Made by a program: the position numbers and the translations under genes
Shown: positions 16,581-28,388 of the stretch, one piece after another
Layout of the letters: every line of letters begins with the position of its first letter
How positions within the stretch are numbered: position 1 is the first letter of the stretch
Notes under the pieces: generated by a model
What the model saw: the letters and a program-made list of their open reading frames with translations, nothing else
What the model was told of the DNA's origin: nothing
Databases searched by the model: none
Source: Todiramphus chloris collaris
Taxonomy: Eukaryota; Chordata; Aves; Coraciiformes; Alcedinidae
NCBI GenBank assembly: GCA_025345505.1
Contig: JANVCC010000040.1
Location: forward strand, 14,617,356-14,681,355
Direction: 5' to 3'
Length of the DNA: 64,000 bases

Positions 16581-17610
16581 AGGTTTTCTTCTTTTATGAA
16601 GCCTGGCTTTTTGAGGAGGTGATGGTTAGCCTAACCAGGATCTCAGTGCAGAGCAACTACAACTCTGAGTAATTTCTAATACAGACCCCCACCCATATTC
16701 ATCTACTTAATTTCTGTTACCACAATTCAAATAATCAGCTTCTTGGTGCTCTCTAAGTACTGATTTATTCCCCCTAAGTTTCTTCCAGAATCCAGTAGCT
16801 AAGGTTTTTTTGATTAATTTTTATGTTTTCTCTTACTTTGTTGAATCCAGTAATTTTATCTTGGGTGTTTCCATCTTGGAACTATGGCTTAGATGGGCTT
16901 GAGGATGCTTATCATTATGATGTCTCTGATGCATCTCGTAGTCTTTATGCTGGTCAGGATTTGCAACCTGACCATCTCACAAGCTCCATATTTTCAGTAT
17001 ATTTTCCTGTGTTACTAAATTCCTGGTCAAGCTGCTGCTCACACTGTTGTTAAGTCTTTTTGGATCCTATCACAGTTTTTTTCATAGTTGCTCATCTACC
17101 TCACTCAATCCGGACTACTACATACATAAATTTACTTCTCTGGGGGTGTAAGCAAGGTGAAAATGCTTTTCACTAGCAATTACATCTGTGTATTTGTTAT
17201 TCTGAATAGCTCAGAAAGCCTCCGTTACAGCTCTGTGGTCATTTGATGGAAAGCAGAACTATCACTGTAAAAATCATGGTAAGCGTACTGGGCTGAATGA
17301 AAGGCTTGATTCTTCTTCCTCTGCAAAGAAGTGCTTCTTGCCTCTTGCCGTCTGTACGTTTGTCAAGGGGTGATCATCATGGGAGAGCAGCTGTATGCCA
17401 TCCTCTTCCAAAGCAGCAGAGACTGGGAGTATGTCAGACAGCAGAGCACTGATATCAGCTCCTACATCAAGGCTCTTGTGAAAAGGAGGGCTACAGATCC
17501 ATCTCTCGATGGAGCACCTTGTCAGTCTTTTCATCACCAGCATTATTAGCCAGAAACAGGATAGAATACTTGCATTTTTTTTCAACTCAGGTATCACACC
17601 TTAGAGAGGC

Positions 17611-17972
17611 ATTACCATAGAAACATCCAGGTTGGAAAAGACCCTTGGGATCATCGAGTCCAACCATGAACCGTACTCTACAAGTTCACCCCTACACCAC
17701 GTCCCTCAACACCACATCTAAACGACCCTTAAGCACCTCCAGGGATGGAGACTCCACCCCCTCCCTAGGCAGGCTGTTCCAGCCTCTGACTACTGTGTTT
17801 CCCTAATGTCCAGTCTGAACCTCCCCTGGTGCAGCTTGAATCCATTCCCTCGTGTTCTATTGCTCATTACCTGTGAGAAGGAACCAGCACCAACCTCTCT
17901 ACAGTGTCCTTTCACATTGCTGTAGAGAGTGGTGAGGTCTCCCCTCAGCCTCCTCTTCCTCAAACTGGTCTG
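17611..17972 (-). mobile_element. CR1 LINE 3' fragment
   Basis: This is a reverse-oriented CR1 of a subfamily that reads GGTTGGAAAAGACCCTTGGG, ATCATCGAGTCCAACC, CCTCCAGGGATGGAGACTCC, AGGCAGGCTGTTCCAGCCTC and GAGGTCTCCCCTCAGCCTCC. It is about 360 bp long and fairly well preserved. Confidence 0.92.
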
Positions 17973-20900
17973 GTGCATTTTACCTTGCATTTTAAGCTGT
18001 GTCTTTCTAATTCATTCCTGCATGTTACTCCGGTAGCGTTTAAATTCTTTCTATCGTATTTTTTTTTTTTCTTTATAGTTAGATCCTCTAGGTTTAGAAC
18101 AGTTCATTATTACAAATTAACATTGCTTATAAAAAAATTGTGTATTGGATTCTTTCAAGTAATTTGATTTGCCACTTCACAGAAGGGGCATTATGTTTTG
18201 CATAATGTAACTGCAGCACTGAACGTGGGCTCAGAATGTATCCAGCTGCAGAAATAATAGAAGCCTAGATGTTCCCAACCTAGTGCAGAGAACAGAGATG
18301 CTGTAAGTATACAGGTTATAGACCTGAACTACACGATAAGTCCCAGAAATAAACCTACCTCTGCTTTTGCAACCATGCTGTTGTTATTGTGAGCATTAAT
18401 AAAGCATTTTCCCCCTGGAAAAGAAGGGAAAAATGTCAGCATATTACGCAACACTTCATAAAACTGTTTATACAGATTTATTCAGTCATTTTTGTTTTAC
18501 ATAAATGTGAACTGACATTGCTAACCTCTGCATGTTTAGATAAGGTTTGGGGTTTTTTTTTCTGGACGCAAAGACTTTTTTCAAACATACTGAGTGTATT
18601 TTTGAAACAATGAGTAATCCTTTACTCATTTTATAGGCAAGGTGTTCCATCAGCACACCCAAAAGTTACAGTGTGTTGCTGTTGGACTGTGCAAGTCACA
18701 AACAAAGGAAATTGTCACACAAAAATTCGGGTACTGAGTAGAGAACACCGAACCTTAATAAGATAAGGAAGCTAACCAGCATATTAATACATTTGAATCA
18801 CAACAGGTTCTCTTGAAGAATAAATGTAGGGCGTAGGAAGCTGAGAAGGTTTAAGCAAATACAGGTATCTTTGCAATTCATTGCCCCCCTGACCTGCTGC
18901 TGTTATATCCAAATCAGGGCACAGATGCTAAAGGAGATGAGATGGCAAAGAGAGAACAAACAGAAGCTTAACCTGCCCTAAGCTGCACTTAGCATGGTAA
19001 CTTTCTTCCCCTCCAAGTTGTCTCAGTGCTGCTTTTCCCCTACAACTTTTTGACCAACGGAAAGAGTGGCCAAGTTCAACTAGAAAAGTTCAATAGATCT
19101 CCTCAGCTCTCTCATTTCCAGAGGACTCCACTGCATCATCAGAGTTCTGAGGCAAACGAGCCAGTGCAATTACCTGTTTCCTGTGTGATTGCACCCAATG
19201 TTTTCAGCTACGCAGCTAGGCGGGCTGGGAGGGGTCGTTTCTGCCCCCGGGATAGTCTAGCAAGGGAACAGGGCTCCCACAGCATACAGCTTCATGTTCA
19301 TACAGCTCTTTGAACACGAAGCCCGAGCACTTTCTGTTTCTCTGTGCCACCAATGCCACCCCTTACAGTAGACGGCTTGGAAACGGCACCGTCAGGTCAG
19401 GCCTTGCTTTGCTGCCCACCGTTTTCCACGACAGCTTCCAAACTTCTTTCACCACTTTTCCAGTTGAATATGTGGAAGAGCCTATGCATTCCCTCCCGCC
19501 CCCGTAATACCCATAGATGTCTCGTTTGGAAAAGAGGGGTGGAATTAGATGAAGGAGTGTGTTAACTTGAGCCAGTGGCACAGGCCAGCTTGCAGTAGCT
19601 TTCAGCGCACAAGGCCACTCTCCTTGGCTTTCAGACTAAGATGTAAAGCTGTATTAAGAAGGCTGCAGAGCCAAGATAATATACCTTGCTTATCACCTTA
19701 GGCTTGGCTTAATGCCTTTATTTACCCTCAGATTTACCGTTGGCTTGCCTCCAGCCTTTTCAGTTCATAGCAGTATTTGTTTCTATCAAAGAAATCATCT
19801 AACACACCTCTAGTGAGGAGGAATTGTTGCAGAAGTACCTAAAACCAGTCTTATTTTGGAAAAAAAAAACCAAATAAAAGGAATTTTGAAATGGCTGTAT
19901 GCACAGGCTCAGTTAATAACCTGAACAAAATATGAAAACAATACATGAAGCTCTTAAGTTTCAGACTAATCTCAAATCCTCACCACTCTGTACTGGGGGA
20001 GCTAATGCTGCCGCTGTGCAGATTTGAGGGACAGCATTCCTGCTCTTCCTTTCCCCTCCAGGCAGAATTTCCTTTTCGTTTGCAGTCCAGGTAAAAGTGC
20101 ACAAGGACCGATTCTTGATCCAGGGTCGGTAGGTGTTCCTTCCTCGGAAGTTCCTTGAAGGACACGTAATAAAAGCGAGTATGGATTACAGAAGCTCAGC
20201 CTTTCTTCTCAATTCACATGCACGCATCGTCAGCTTGCAGAGGAGACCACAGCTGGCAATGCAGAGTCCTTGGCTGGCCTCTTCGTGGCTTTTTTGTGGG
20301 TTTATTTTGAAACCCGAGGTTTGATAGGAGTGAAATTTGAGGAAGTTCCAGTTTTAGCCCCCGGCGTTTTGCAGCAGCAGTCAGAAGGTGATTTATTGCC
20401 ACGATCTGTAGTGGTGTTCCACATGCCATCTGAAGAAAGGTCAGGTTAACTGCGTGAGCTTTTCTTTCTGCAGTCACGCTCCTTCAAATGCCATGGTTAA
20501 TTAATGTAAGACCAGTGCCTGTACACTCCATTTGTTTAAAGTGTGTTATCCTTTTGCTTTTGTAGTCTATCTACAAACCTGCCAGCCACTGATGACCCTG
20601 AATTAAATACACTTTTTGGTTGCAAAAAAGAATCACTTCATGCAGTTTGCATTGTTATTTGAAATTGTGGGGAAATAAGGCACAAAAAAGTAAAGACATG
20701 TTTAAAAAAAGAAGAAAAAAAAGACATCTACGTAGCTGCAGCCCAGAAGATGTGCCTGGCTGGTGGAGTTTGGTGAATTGATTTCCCAAAGCACATCAGC
20801 TCTAAAGAGTTTGCCAAGGTTTAGTTGAATGGCCATGAGTCGGCCAATTTCTATCCAAAAAAGAAGTGAAAACTCTAAATGTTATGTGCTAGGGGTTGTA

Positions 20901-21020
20901 ACCTAGTTGTGCTCATGAAATCTGAGATCACGAGATTGTCTACACTACGGTGGCACTAGGTGGTAAAAATACTCTAATGGAGAAGATGACTTTGCCAACC
21001 CTGTTGCTTTATTTATAATG

Positions 21021-21430
21021 AGCTTCTTCCCTATGAGGAAAGACTGAGGGAACTGGGGCTGTTTAGTCTGGAGAGGAGAAGACTGAGAGGGGACCTTATG
21101 AATGTCTATCAGTATCTGAAGGGTGGGTGTCACATGGAAGGGGCCAATCTCTTTTCTGTAGTGCCAACAGGACAAGGAACACTGGGGATAAACTTGAGCA
21201 CAGAAGGTTCCACCTCAACATGAGGAGGAACTTCTTCACTGTGAGGGTGACAGAGCCTGGGACAGGCTGCCCAGAGAGGTTGTGGAGTCTCCTTCTCTGG
21301 AGACTTTCCAACCCCACCTGGATTTGTTCCTGTGTGGCCAGCCGTGGGTTGACCCTGTTGGGGCAGAGGAGTTGGACTCGATAATCTCCAGAGGTCCCTT
21401 CCAACCCCTACCATACTAGAATTCTATGAC
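21021..21430 (+). mobile_element. CR1 LINE 3' fragment
   Basis: This is the best-preserved CR1 in the window, in sense orientation and about 410 bp long. It contains CTATGAGGAAAGACTGAGGG, CTGGAGAGGAGAAGACTGAG, GGACAGGCTGCCCAGAGAGG, GGAGTTGGACTCGATAATCT and AGAGGTCCCTTCCAACCC, and it ends ATTCTATGAC. The short open frames across it on both strands are CR1 3' sequence and not host genes. Confidence 0.93.
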
Positions 21431-23037
21431 AATGTTTGGTTTCTTTTGGCAGATAGTGATGCATTTTAATTTAATTTAGGGCAATTTAATTATTTATTTG
21501 TGATTTAATTTAAGGGAAATCAATCTCAGGTGATCCAAAAGTCCTATCAGAAGTGTTTCCATAATCAGAATGACAGTATCCCAAACTGCTAAGAAGGATG
21601 ATACAAATTTCAAATCCCTCTTTTATAATTTTTACCCAGTAAATGGTAACTATTAATTATGTTGCTTTGCCTTTGTTTTTATTTGCTTTTTAGGTTGTAA
21701 GATTACCTAGACTGCAGCAAGCTAATAGTTTCAATGCTATTAAAAACTCCCAAATTTCTTTGTTAGGACATGTTCTAAGGACTTTTCCCCAATATCTCAA
21801 GAAAGATTTTGAGGAAAAAATATTAATGCACCTACCCCCCAACAGTGGGAACATTCTGATTCCCAGGAGAGACAGGGTGCAGGCACTATGCTGCATGCAC
21901 GGAGACTACTTGTCTTGCATGAAGATAAAGATAGAGCAGAAGAGCCCAAACAACCCAGGAGCACCATTGCATTCTGGTTTTATATATATATATTTTCTTG
22001 TTTTTCAAAGGATGTTATGGGTTGTAGTGCAGAGATGTATGTTAAATTTAAAGCAGCAGTCTTGCTGGGCTATGAAGCTCTATGTTTATCAGTGAATTCA
22101 TTCAGTTACTCTTTTTTTTTTTTGATACTGCTGCTCTTCCAGAATTCTGCATATGAAGAAAGACAGACACCAGGAGTTATTTTCTCACATAACTTAGGAA
22201 AAAGGTTAAGAAGTCATAAGATTATGCCTTAATTTAAATATAGTGTCCATATAGATAGACTTATATATATGGATTTGTAGTTTTTACTCCTTAGATACCA
22301 GTTTTAAGAATCTGTAATCAGTGATGATACAAGGTTATATTAAAACATAGAAGTCTAAATCTTGTTTCTTCTTCTGTCTCCATTCCTCTTTTTAGATGTG
22401 AGAGTCTTGAATTCAGTTTTCTTCTGCCTTCCCCCTCAGCTTGATGCATCTTAAAGCTATATGCAAAAATCCCTGTATACCTTTCCTTGCTCATGTCCTC
22501 CAAATGAACTCAGCTGTCTGATAGGTTCTTGCTGACGTATCATTCGTCTTACCTCCAAGAGAATTAACTGTGTACATGTAAATAGGAAGCAGTTTTAACA
22601 AACAAACAATAAATACTTCATCAGAGCAATACTGGTAAGAATCTGGGCTGCTGAACATCTTGAGTTTTTTGGCAAAAAGGTAGGATTTAGAGCTGTTGTT
22701 AATTGGTATTCCCAGAGGAATTCTATTCCAAGTCACCTGCCTTTGCTTCCTCCTAAATGTCTCAGTAGTAAAAAATCATCACCGAAATTTCAGCATTTCT
22801 AGTTCTAATTATATAGCTTCCTTTATGTTTATTTTCAAAGATAGACTTTTTATTTTTCCTTTTTGGTATTTAGAAAATTTTCACTGTAAAAAGAAATGCT
22901 TTCAGGAATGCTTTTTTTTTTTTCCTCCTAAACTAATATTTAGCTCCACTATTGTGATGTGTTTTTGCAGGTTAAAAACAAACAAAAAAAACAACAAAAA
23001 CCAAACCAAAGGCAAACAAAAAAAATTTGCTTCCTCT

Positions 23038-23671
23038 TGTCATGCTTTAACCCCAGCCAGCAACTAACACCAGACTGCTGCTTGCTCACTCCTCTCCTCC
23101 TCCCCTGCTGATACGGGGAGGAAAATCAAAACTTAGTAAAACTTGTGGATTGAGAAAAGAACAGTTCAATAATTGAAATAAAAATAAAATATAATAGTAG
23201 TAATAATAATATATAAATAAATATTATATGAATAATATATAAAAATGTAATGGTAGAAATAATAATAATAGTCATTAAAATGAAGCTAATAAAAAGAGAG
23301 AGAAATGAAGGCCAGGGTAGACAAGTGATGCACAATGCAATTGCTCACCTCCCACTGTCCCCTTCCCATCCAACTCCTCCCAGTTTATATACTGGGCATG
23401 ATGTCATATGGTATGGAATATCACTTTGGCCAGTTTGGGTCACCTGTCCTGGCTGTGTCCCCTCACAACTTCTTGTGCTCCTCCAGACTTCTTTGATGTC
23501 AGGGCAGCACGAGAAGCTGAAAAATCCTTGCCTTAGGATAAATGCTACTTAGCAACAACTGAAAACGTCCACGTGTTATCAGTGTTATTCTCATACTAAA
23601 TCGATCGAACACACAGCCCTGCACCAGCTACTAGGAAGAAAATTCACTCTGTCCCAGCTGAAACAAGGACA
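23038..23671 (-). mobile_element. Solo LTR of an avian endogenous retrovirus, antisense
   Basis: This 634-bp element is bounded by TGTCATG...GGACA on the + strand, so its ends are TGT/ACA. The pattern matches a common avian LTR. Read on the minus strand it runs TGTCC.TTGTTTCAGCTGGGACAGAG at the 5' end, a TATATAAA box at 23384-23391, the GTGCATCACTTGT block, a (TTA/TTATT)n microsatellite, and then CAGTCTGGTGTTAGTTGCTGGCTGGGGTTAAAGCATGACA at the 3' end, written here as separate blocks. No gag, pol or env sequence adjoins it, so it is a solo LTR. I see no convincing target-site duplication: CCTCT lies on the left and CATCC on the right. The orientation is inferred from the TATA box and the known family design. 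Confidence 0.85.
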
Positions 23672-24124
23672 CATCCTTATGTGTATATGCATTATTTGTG
23701 GGTTCGTGTCCAGAGGGAAAGTCTCATTCACAGCAAATCACTTGAAAACATGACTAACCTAGATATTTAAGTTCCATGAAATCAATGTATCTGTTTAGGT
23801 AAAGGTACCAGCTTATTTCCTGAATTGCGTGTCTGGTTACTGTTTAAGGTCAACTATATTGGCCTCAAATTGCTTTGGACTGAATTAGCTTAGCCAGAAG
23901 AGAAATGGAGGGAGATGTTTTTCTACAGAATCACAGTGTAGTCTCTAGTTTTCTTTCTTGATTGGCTAAGGTTTATTTATCCCCCTTCACTCCATAAACC
24001 CCAGGGGTGCTTTTGTAATATCTTAGAAAGTGTTGGTGTAAGGTTCAAGCTGAGGACAGGACCTATTTCCCCATGATCAAGAAATAACAGAGGGTAAAAC
24101 TCAATGCCTAGAAATTGAATTACA

Positions 24125-24318
24125 AGTAGTTAGAACAGAGTTTGGTTTGTTTGGGTTTTATTTTTTTTTTCCAATTCTTACAGGTCTCTTGGTTTTATTT
24201 GTTCAGTTTTCCAGTAGTTAGAACAGTGTTCAAGCTCTGTGTCCAGATCTTGCATTTCTCTTGCTTTGTTTGCTTGGGATTTTTAATACTTACAGGTCTC
24301 TTGGTTTTATTTGCTTAG
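24125..24318 (+). repeat. Imperfect direct duplication
   Basis: Two adjacent copies, about 24125-24212 and 24213-24318, share AGTAGTTAGAACAG at the start, a TTTGTTTG-GGG-TTTT block, and the near-identical stretch CTTACAGGTCTCTTGGTTTT (at about 24178 and 24291) followed by ATTTG. The second copy is longer by an insertion of about 20 bp. This is a local tandem duplication within the intron. Confidence 0.85.
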
Positions 24319-26634
24319 ACTTTAAAAGCTCAAGAATCTAAAGAAAATCCTGCATTAATTTGCAGAATTTCTCGGAATTCAGTGACCTGAAACCAAAAAA
24401 AGTAACCTGAAATTCGAAGTCAACCTAATTTTACTGTCCTCTAACTGCATGCTTTACAGCCTGACCCAAATCGTAGGTGTGTAATGCAATCCAAGCCAGT
24501 GCTAATGTGGCTTCTCAAGCAGCTTCTGCAGTGCTGGCAATAAAATCAGTTTTGTACAGACAGTGGCACTGCAGTGTTTGTTACATCCTTGAGGACATTG
24601 TTTCACATATGGATGTTTTGAAATATCAGGCATTCGTGCTTTATGAGTTCAGATATCTTTATCTTAGCAGACTTGCTTATCAAGTCAAAAATGTCTGGAT
24701 AGCTTTAGGCAGGTGCCATTTGAAATTCATTAATTCTTTTTTTTTCTGCCGGAGTGGAACTAGCAGCAGCTTAGAAAGGACTATCTGCTTTCCACACATT
24801 ACCTTGTGTAGTCAGTGCAATCCCCAGAGCTCAGAGGCTCCTAATCGATAACTCAAACCTTGCTGATGAGGTGGAAGATCCCTGTTACGTGTAAAGCGTG
24901 CTTCATACTTCCACCTAATCTCACCAGAGCTATTGTGACTAATCAGGAATGGGATGGTACTGGTTTTATGAGGGAAGCTCAGCTGCAAAGACTTAGGGAA
25001 GCTATGCTATAGACAGTACGAAGGTCTTTATCTCTAACAAACTCACTTCTATATCTAGGCTTGTTGTGTTGGTCTTCGTTGCAAAAGGGATCTCTATTTC
25101 TGCCTTCAGTTTTTAAGAATGTCAGTTCACAGGACCTATAAATGCTGAGACCTCATCTCAGGTTTTAACCTTCATAATAGCCTGGGTAGTTCCTGTCTCC
25201 ATGGTTTAACTCACCACAGTTTGCTTTTGGCCAATGGCAGTCCTAATTAACAAAAGGATATTTTTTCTGAATTTGTAGCTGGTTTGTTTCACAAGGTTTT
25301 TTCCATCGGAAATTCCAGCCCTGCTTTATCCATGGCTTCTGAGCCGTTCTTACGTAAAATGAGCTGTCAATATCTGCCTCTAATTGAAGGTTATCAGTGA
25401 AAACAAATGGTATGCGATGAATGAGGGAGGGACAATGTCAATATTATGTATTTTTCATTCATCGATATACATTTTCCTTTACTATAAAGCTGTGTTTGGT
25501 GTAACAGTAGAGCATAATCACCAAGATGCTGTTTTACTCCGTGTTAGTAGTTTCAGAGGTCTGGTGATCCTTGGAGTATTCCTCATGTACATAGGTGCGT
25601 ATGTGTGTGTGTGGGAGTTGTAATTGCCTTGTATTTTACCATTGCTAATGTATTACTCTAAGAGGAATTCCTCAAGAAAGCCATCATTTTGGAGTTTCTA
25701 GGTAGCAGGAAGAATATATAATGGTAACATTTCTACACTTTTCTCTGTATTCCCTTTGTTTGAGGCCATTGAAAAGGTCATGGTTGCTTTCAAGGCTCCA
25801 GAGTCGGCTTTTCTTCCAGTTGACCTGGACCTAAAAGTGAATATTATTTGCATCATACATTTTGTCATCCACCTTTAAGACTGATTTATAAAAACCCTAC
25901 CCTCTTACATGGTTGCTGAGCTCTGGTCATTTCTCCTCCACTTCTGCTGTCACCTTTTATTTCCATGGTACCTGCTGCTGCTTTTTATTCATCTTCATCC
26001 TCCCTTCCTTTCTTGTCCCTGGGAATTTCTCCATTAATTTTGAACTCTCCTGTTCACCATAAAGAGTCTAGTTCTATGGTTGAACAATCCCTCAGCACCG
26101 AGAGATCTTTTTAACCTTCTTCCACCTCCTTTTAAAACCGCTTTTACACTTACTTTTTTCCCCCAGAATAATTTTAACAGTTGTTTTCATATCATCATAT
26201 CTTCCTTGGTCAAGTGACCAGTTGGAAAAACTACATTTACATCACAATGTTATGTTACCTTGAGGAGCAGAGCAAGGCAGTAATAGCACCTCTGAAGCCA
26301 GAATATACATCTGCTAATTGTTGGCTTAGAGGTCCGTGTATCTCCTAATTAGTTGTCCTATTATTACCCTAGAGTGCTTTAATTTTAAATGAAAGATAAT
26401 AGCTGCCTTATCTCTAAAGGAAACTGGTCTTGATTTTATTAACTTACAGGACAGAAGAATAATTGGCACATATCATTGTCCAGAAATGTATTCAACAAAG
26501 GTATCTTTCATTGTTTTCTAATGTTTTTATCCTCAGAGATTTAAAATTCAGGTCTGGACCACTTACGGTCATTAAAGATCCCATGGCACTTTTTTTATAG
26601 CGTGGTCATCTCAGCCCCAAGCATCTGGCCAAAT

Positions 26635-26885
26635 TTATGTAACTGTTCTGCTTACCTAACATTGCCCACCACCACGCACCCACCCCATAGTCTCAATTGG
26701 CTACAGCATTCTCCATTTCCTCGACTAAAAAATGAAGCGTATTGTTCTGCACGGTTCAGTCGCCACGTTTCGCCTCAGAGGTGATGGCACTTCACCGGGA
26801 AGTGAAGTGGTTCTTCTTTCTGATGCTTGTAAAGCGCTTTGGGATCCTTTAGAACGGGAGGTGCGATATGGTACCATAAATGTAA
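26635..26885 (+). mobile_element. Ancient LINE/SINE-like relic
   Basis: The segment ends with TTGTAAAGCGCTTTGGGATC followed by a degenerate GGTGCGATATGGTACCATAAATGTAA. This resembles the conserved tail (AAGCGCTTTGGGATCC, then GGCGCTATATAAATG) shared by several old vertebrate L2/CR1-related LINE and SINE families. Upstream, AAAAAATGAAGCGTATTGTTCTG and CTCAGAGGTGATGGCACTTC fit the body of the same kind of element. The exact family is not named because I cannot align it. Confidence 0.5.
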
Positions 26886-26939
26886 CTCATTAGCTTTCTA
26901 CCTCAGGCTTCCCAGAGTTACAAAAGCATGTTTTATTTA

Positions 26940-27256
26940 GAGTTGGGCGAACCTGCTTGGTGGGGATAACACTCCCAGCTCTCTCTAATCTGGCAAGGAA
27001 CCTTTTAGCAAAGGTTGGAAAAGTTGGGTCGATTTTTGTTGTTATTGTTGTCATTCTATTACTGTTTTATGTGCTTGTAGTTCTGGATTGGAACTTTGGG
27101 GGTTCTTCCGATTGGAAATTCAAAATCCTGTGACAAAATGCACTTCTTGTTGTGATGAATCCACTGTTCCAGGTGCAGGAGGAGCAAAGGAGTGCTAAAG
27201 AAGCACCTGAACTTTGTGGTTCTGGCTATTCTAACACTTGAAGGTTCGCCCATCGC
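26940..27256. mobile_element. Inverted-repeat (MITE-like) DNA transposon
   Basis: The left end GAGTTGGGCGAACCTG and the reverse complement of the right end, GCGATGGGCGAACCTT, match at 12 of 16 positions, including the perfect core TGGGCGAACCT. Both ends are flanked by TA, at 26938-26939 and 27257-27258, as expected for a TA target-site duplication. The 317-bp interior has no open frame of note. This is the pattern of a non-autonomous DNA transposon. I cannot name the superfamily; TA duplication is compatible with Tc1/mariner-like elements. Confidence 0.72.
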
Positions 27257-28370
27257 TAATTTTTACTGTCATTAGCATTATTTCTTCTGAAAATTCTTGC
27301 AACATTGAAAAATGCTGTGCTCCAACTCTGATGTCAGCATGATACGATTCGACACTTTGCCCTAGAAAATAGTTTAAAATATTGTTGAATGGGGTTTTCT
27401 TTCTGCCCAGCATCACTAATCTTACTGACTACTGCCAAGATTACCAGATATCTGCAGCAGTTTGCTATGTTAAGATATTTATTGAAACGAGAAGTGACAA
27501 AAGAATCAAAGCAAAAAGTTAACTGAAGGAGCGATACCATGTCGCTAAAACATGTGTCTGTCCAACTCTGGTAGACTAAAATAGCTTCTTGCATGTGTTG
27601 CGTAGAAAGTACACGAGTGTGTAAAGAGCATGCAAACTTCTAATATCATTGCAGATCAAAAGGATAAAACACTTAAAGTAGCTTCATCCTAAGAAGATTT
27701 CAGATATCAACCAATTGGTTGGCACTACAAACCTTTCCAAATATATCATCTTAGAATGCACAACGTTGAGGTGAAAATAGCCCAGGCTCTTGGCGAAGGG
27801 GTAAATCCATTGCATTAGTGGATGTTATGTCAACCTGCCCCTGATGTCACAAACTAAAATTTCTGGTCTTCCCTTGAGGCTGTGTGCAGCTGTGGAAAAT
27901 GGAGTTTCCAAATGGCTTTGCACCCCTCCTGTAAGACACTTCCCTGAGTCGTTTCTAGACATTCTTCAGATCGATGAATGTCAAGTGCCTATAATGGCTT
28001 TTTATTTTCAGGTTACTGAAAGTCTTATTATTTGCCTGAGATCTTACAGCAGAAATGACAACCAATTTTTGTCTTACCCCAGAAATCACAGAAGAATTTT
28101 CTCAACAACTGCACTCATTATGAGAAAATGTTTGAAAGCTCTCTGGAACAGTTTTGTAGATCTGTTTGAAAGCTTTTGCACATGTTTGCTTTTCCTGGTA
28201 TTCCATTAGCAGAACACTCTTTGCTTTACTTTTGTCTAATGCAGATGACAACTGATTTGATGGTCTTCCTGGCTAGAACATAGTATGCTCAATATTATGC
28301 TATGGATTTCTTAAAGGAATTTTCTTGAGTTCCAGTTCAACTTCCCCATTTTTCCAGTGCCTCTCAAACT

Positions 28371-28388
28371 AAAAAAAAAAAAAAAAAA
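28371..28388 (+). repeat. A18 homopolymer
   Basis: This run of 18 A follows CCAGTGCCTCTCAAACT. The preceding sequence weakly resembles hAT-type transposon ends, but I see no partner end. Confidence 0.8.

Noticed and set aside
18252-18302. A window of exactly 51 nt between CTGCAG and GTAAGT, tempting as the chicken-type beta-2 alternative exon.
   Set aside because: In the required phase 0 the second codon is TAA, and the acceptor has almost no polypyrimidine tract.
20461-20505. A very strong acceptor (CTTTTCTTTCTGCAG) with GTAAGA 32 nt downstream.
   Set aside because: The length breaks the reading frame and the phase-0 frame meets TAA after eight codons, so it is not a plausible coding mini-exon.
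21127-21414. Open frames of 85-102 codons on both strands.
   Set aside because: They lie entirely inside a CR1 3' fragment, which is non-coding in this part.
23126-23335. A minus-strand frame rich in Ile/Leu that looks like a membrane protein.
   Set aside because: It is the translation of the (TAA)n-type microsatellite within the solo LTR.
28012-28209. A 65-codon phase-0 frame behind the acceptor-like TTTTTATTTTCAG in the large intron.
   Set aside because: It has no usable donor at a sensible distance, no polyadenylation signal close after the stop, and the peptide shows no similarity to known beta-subunit loops.
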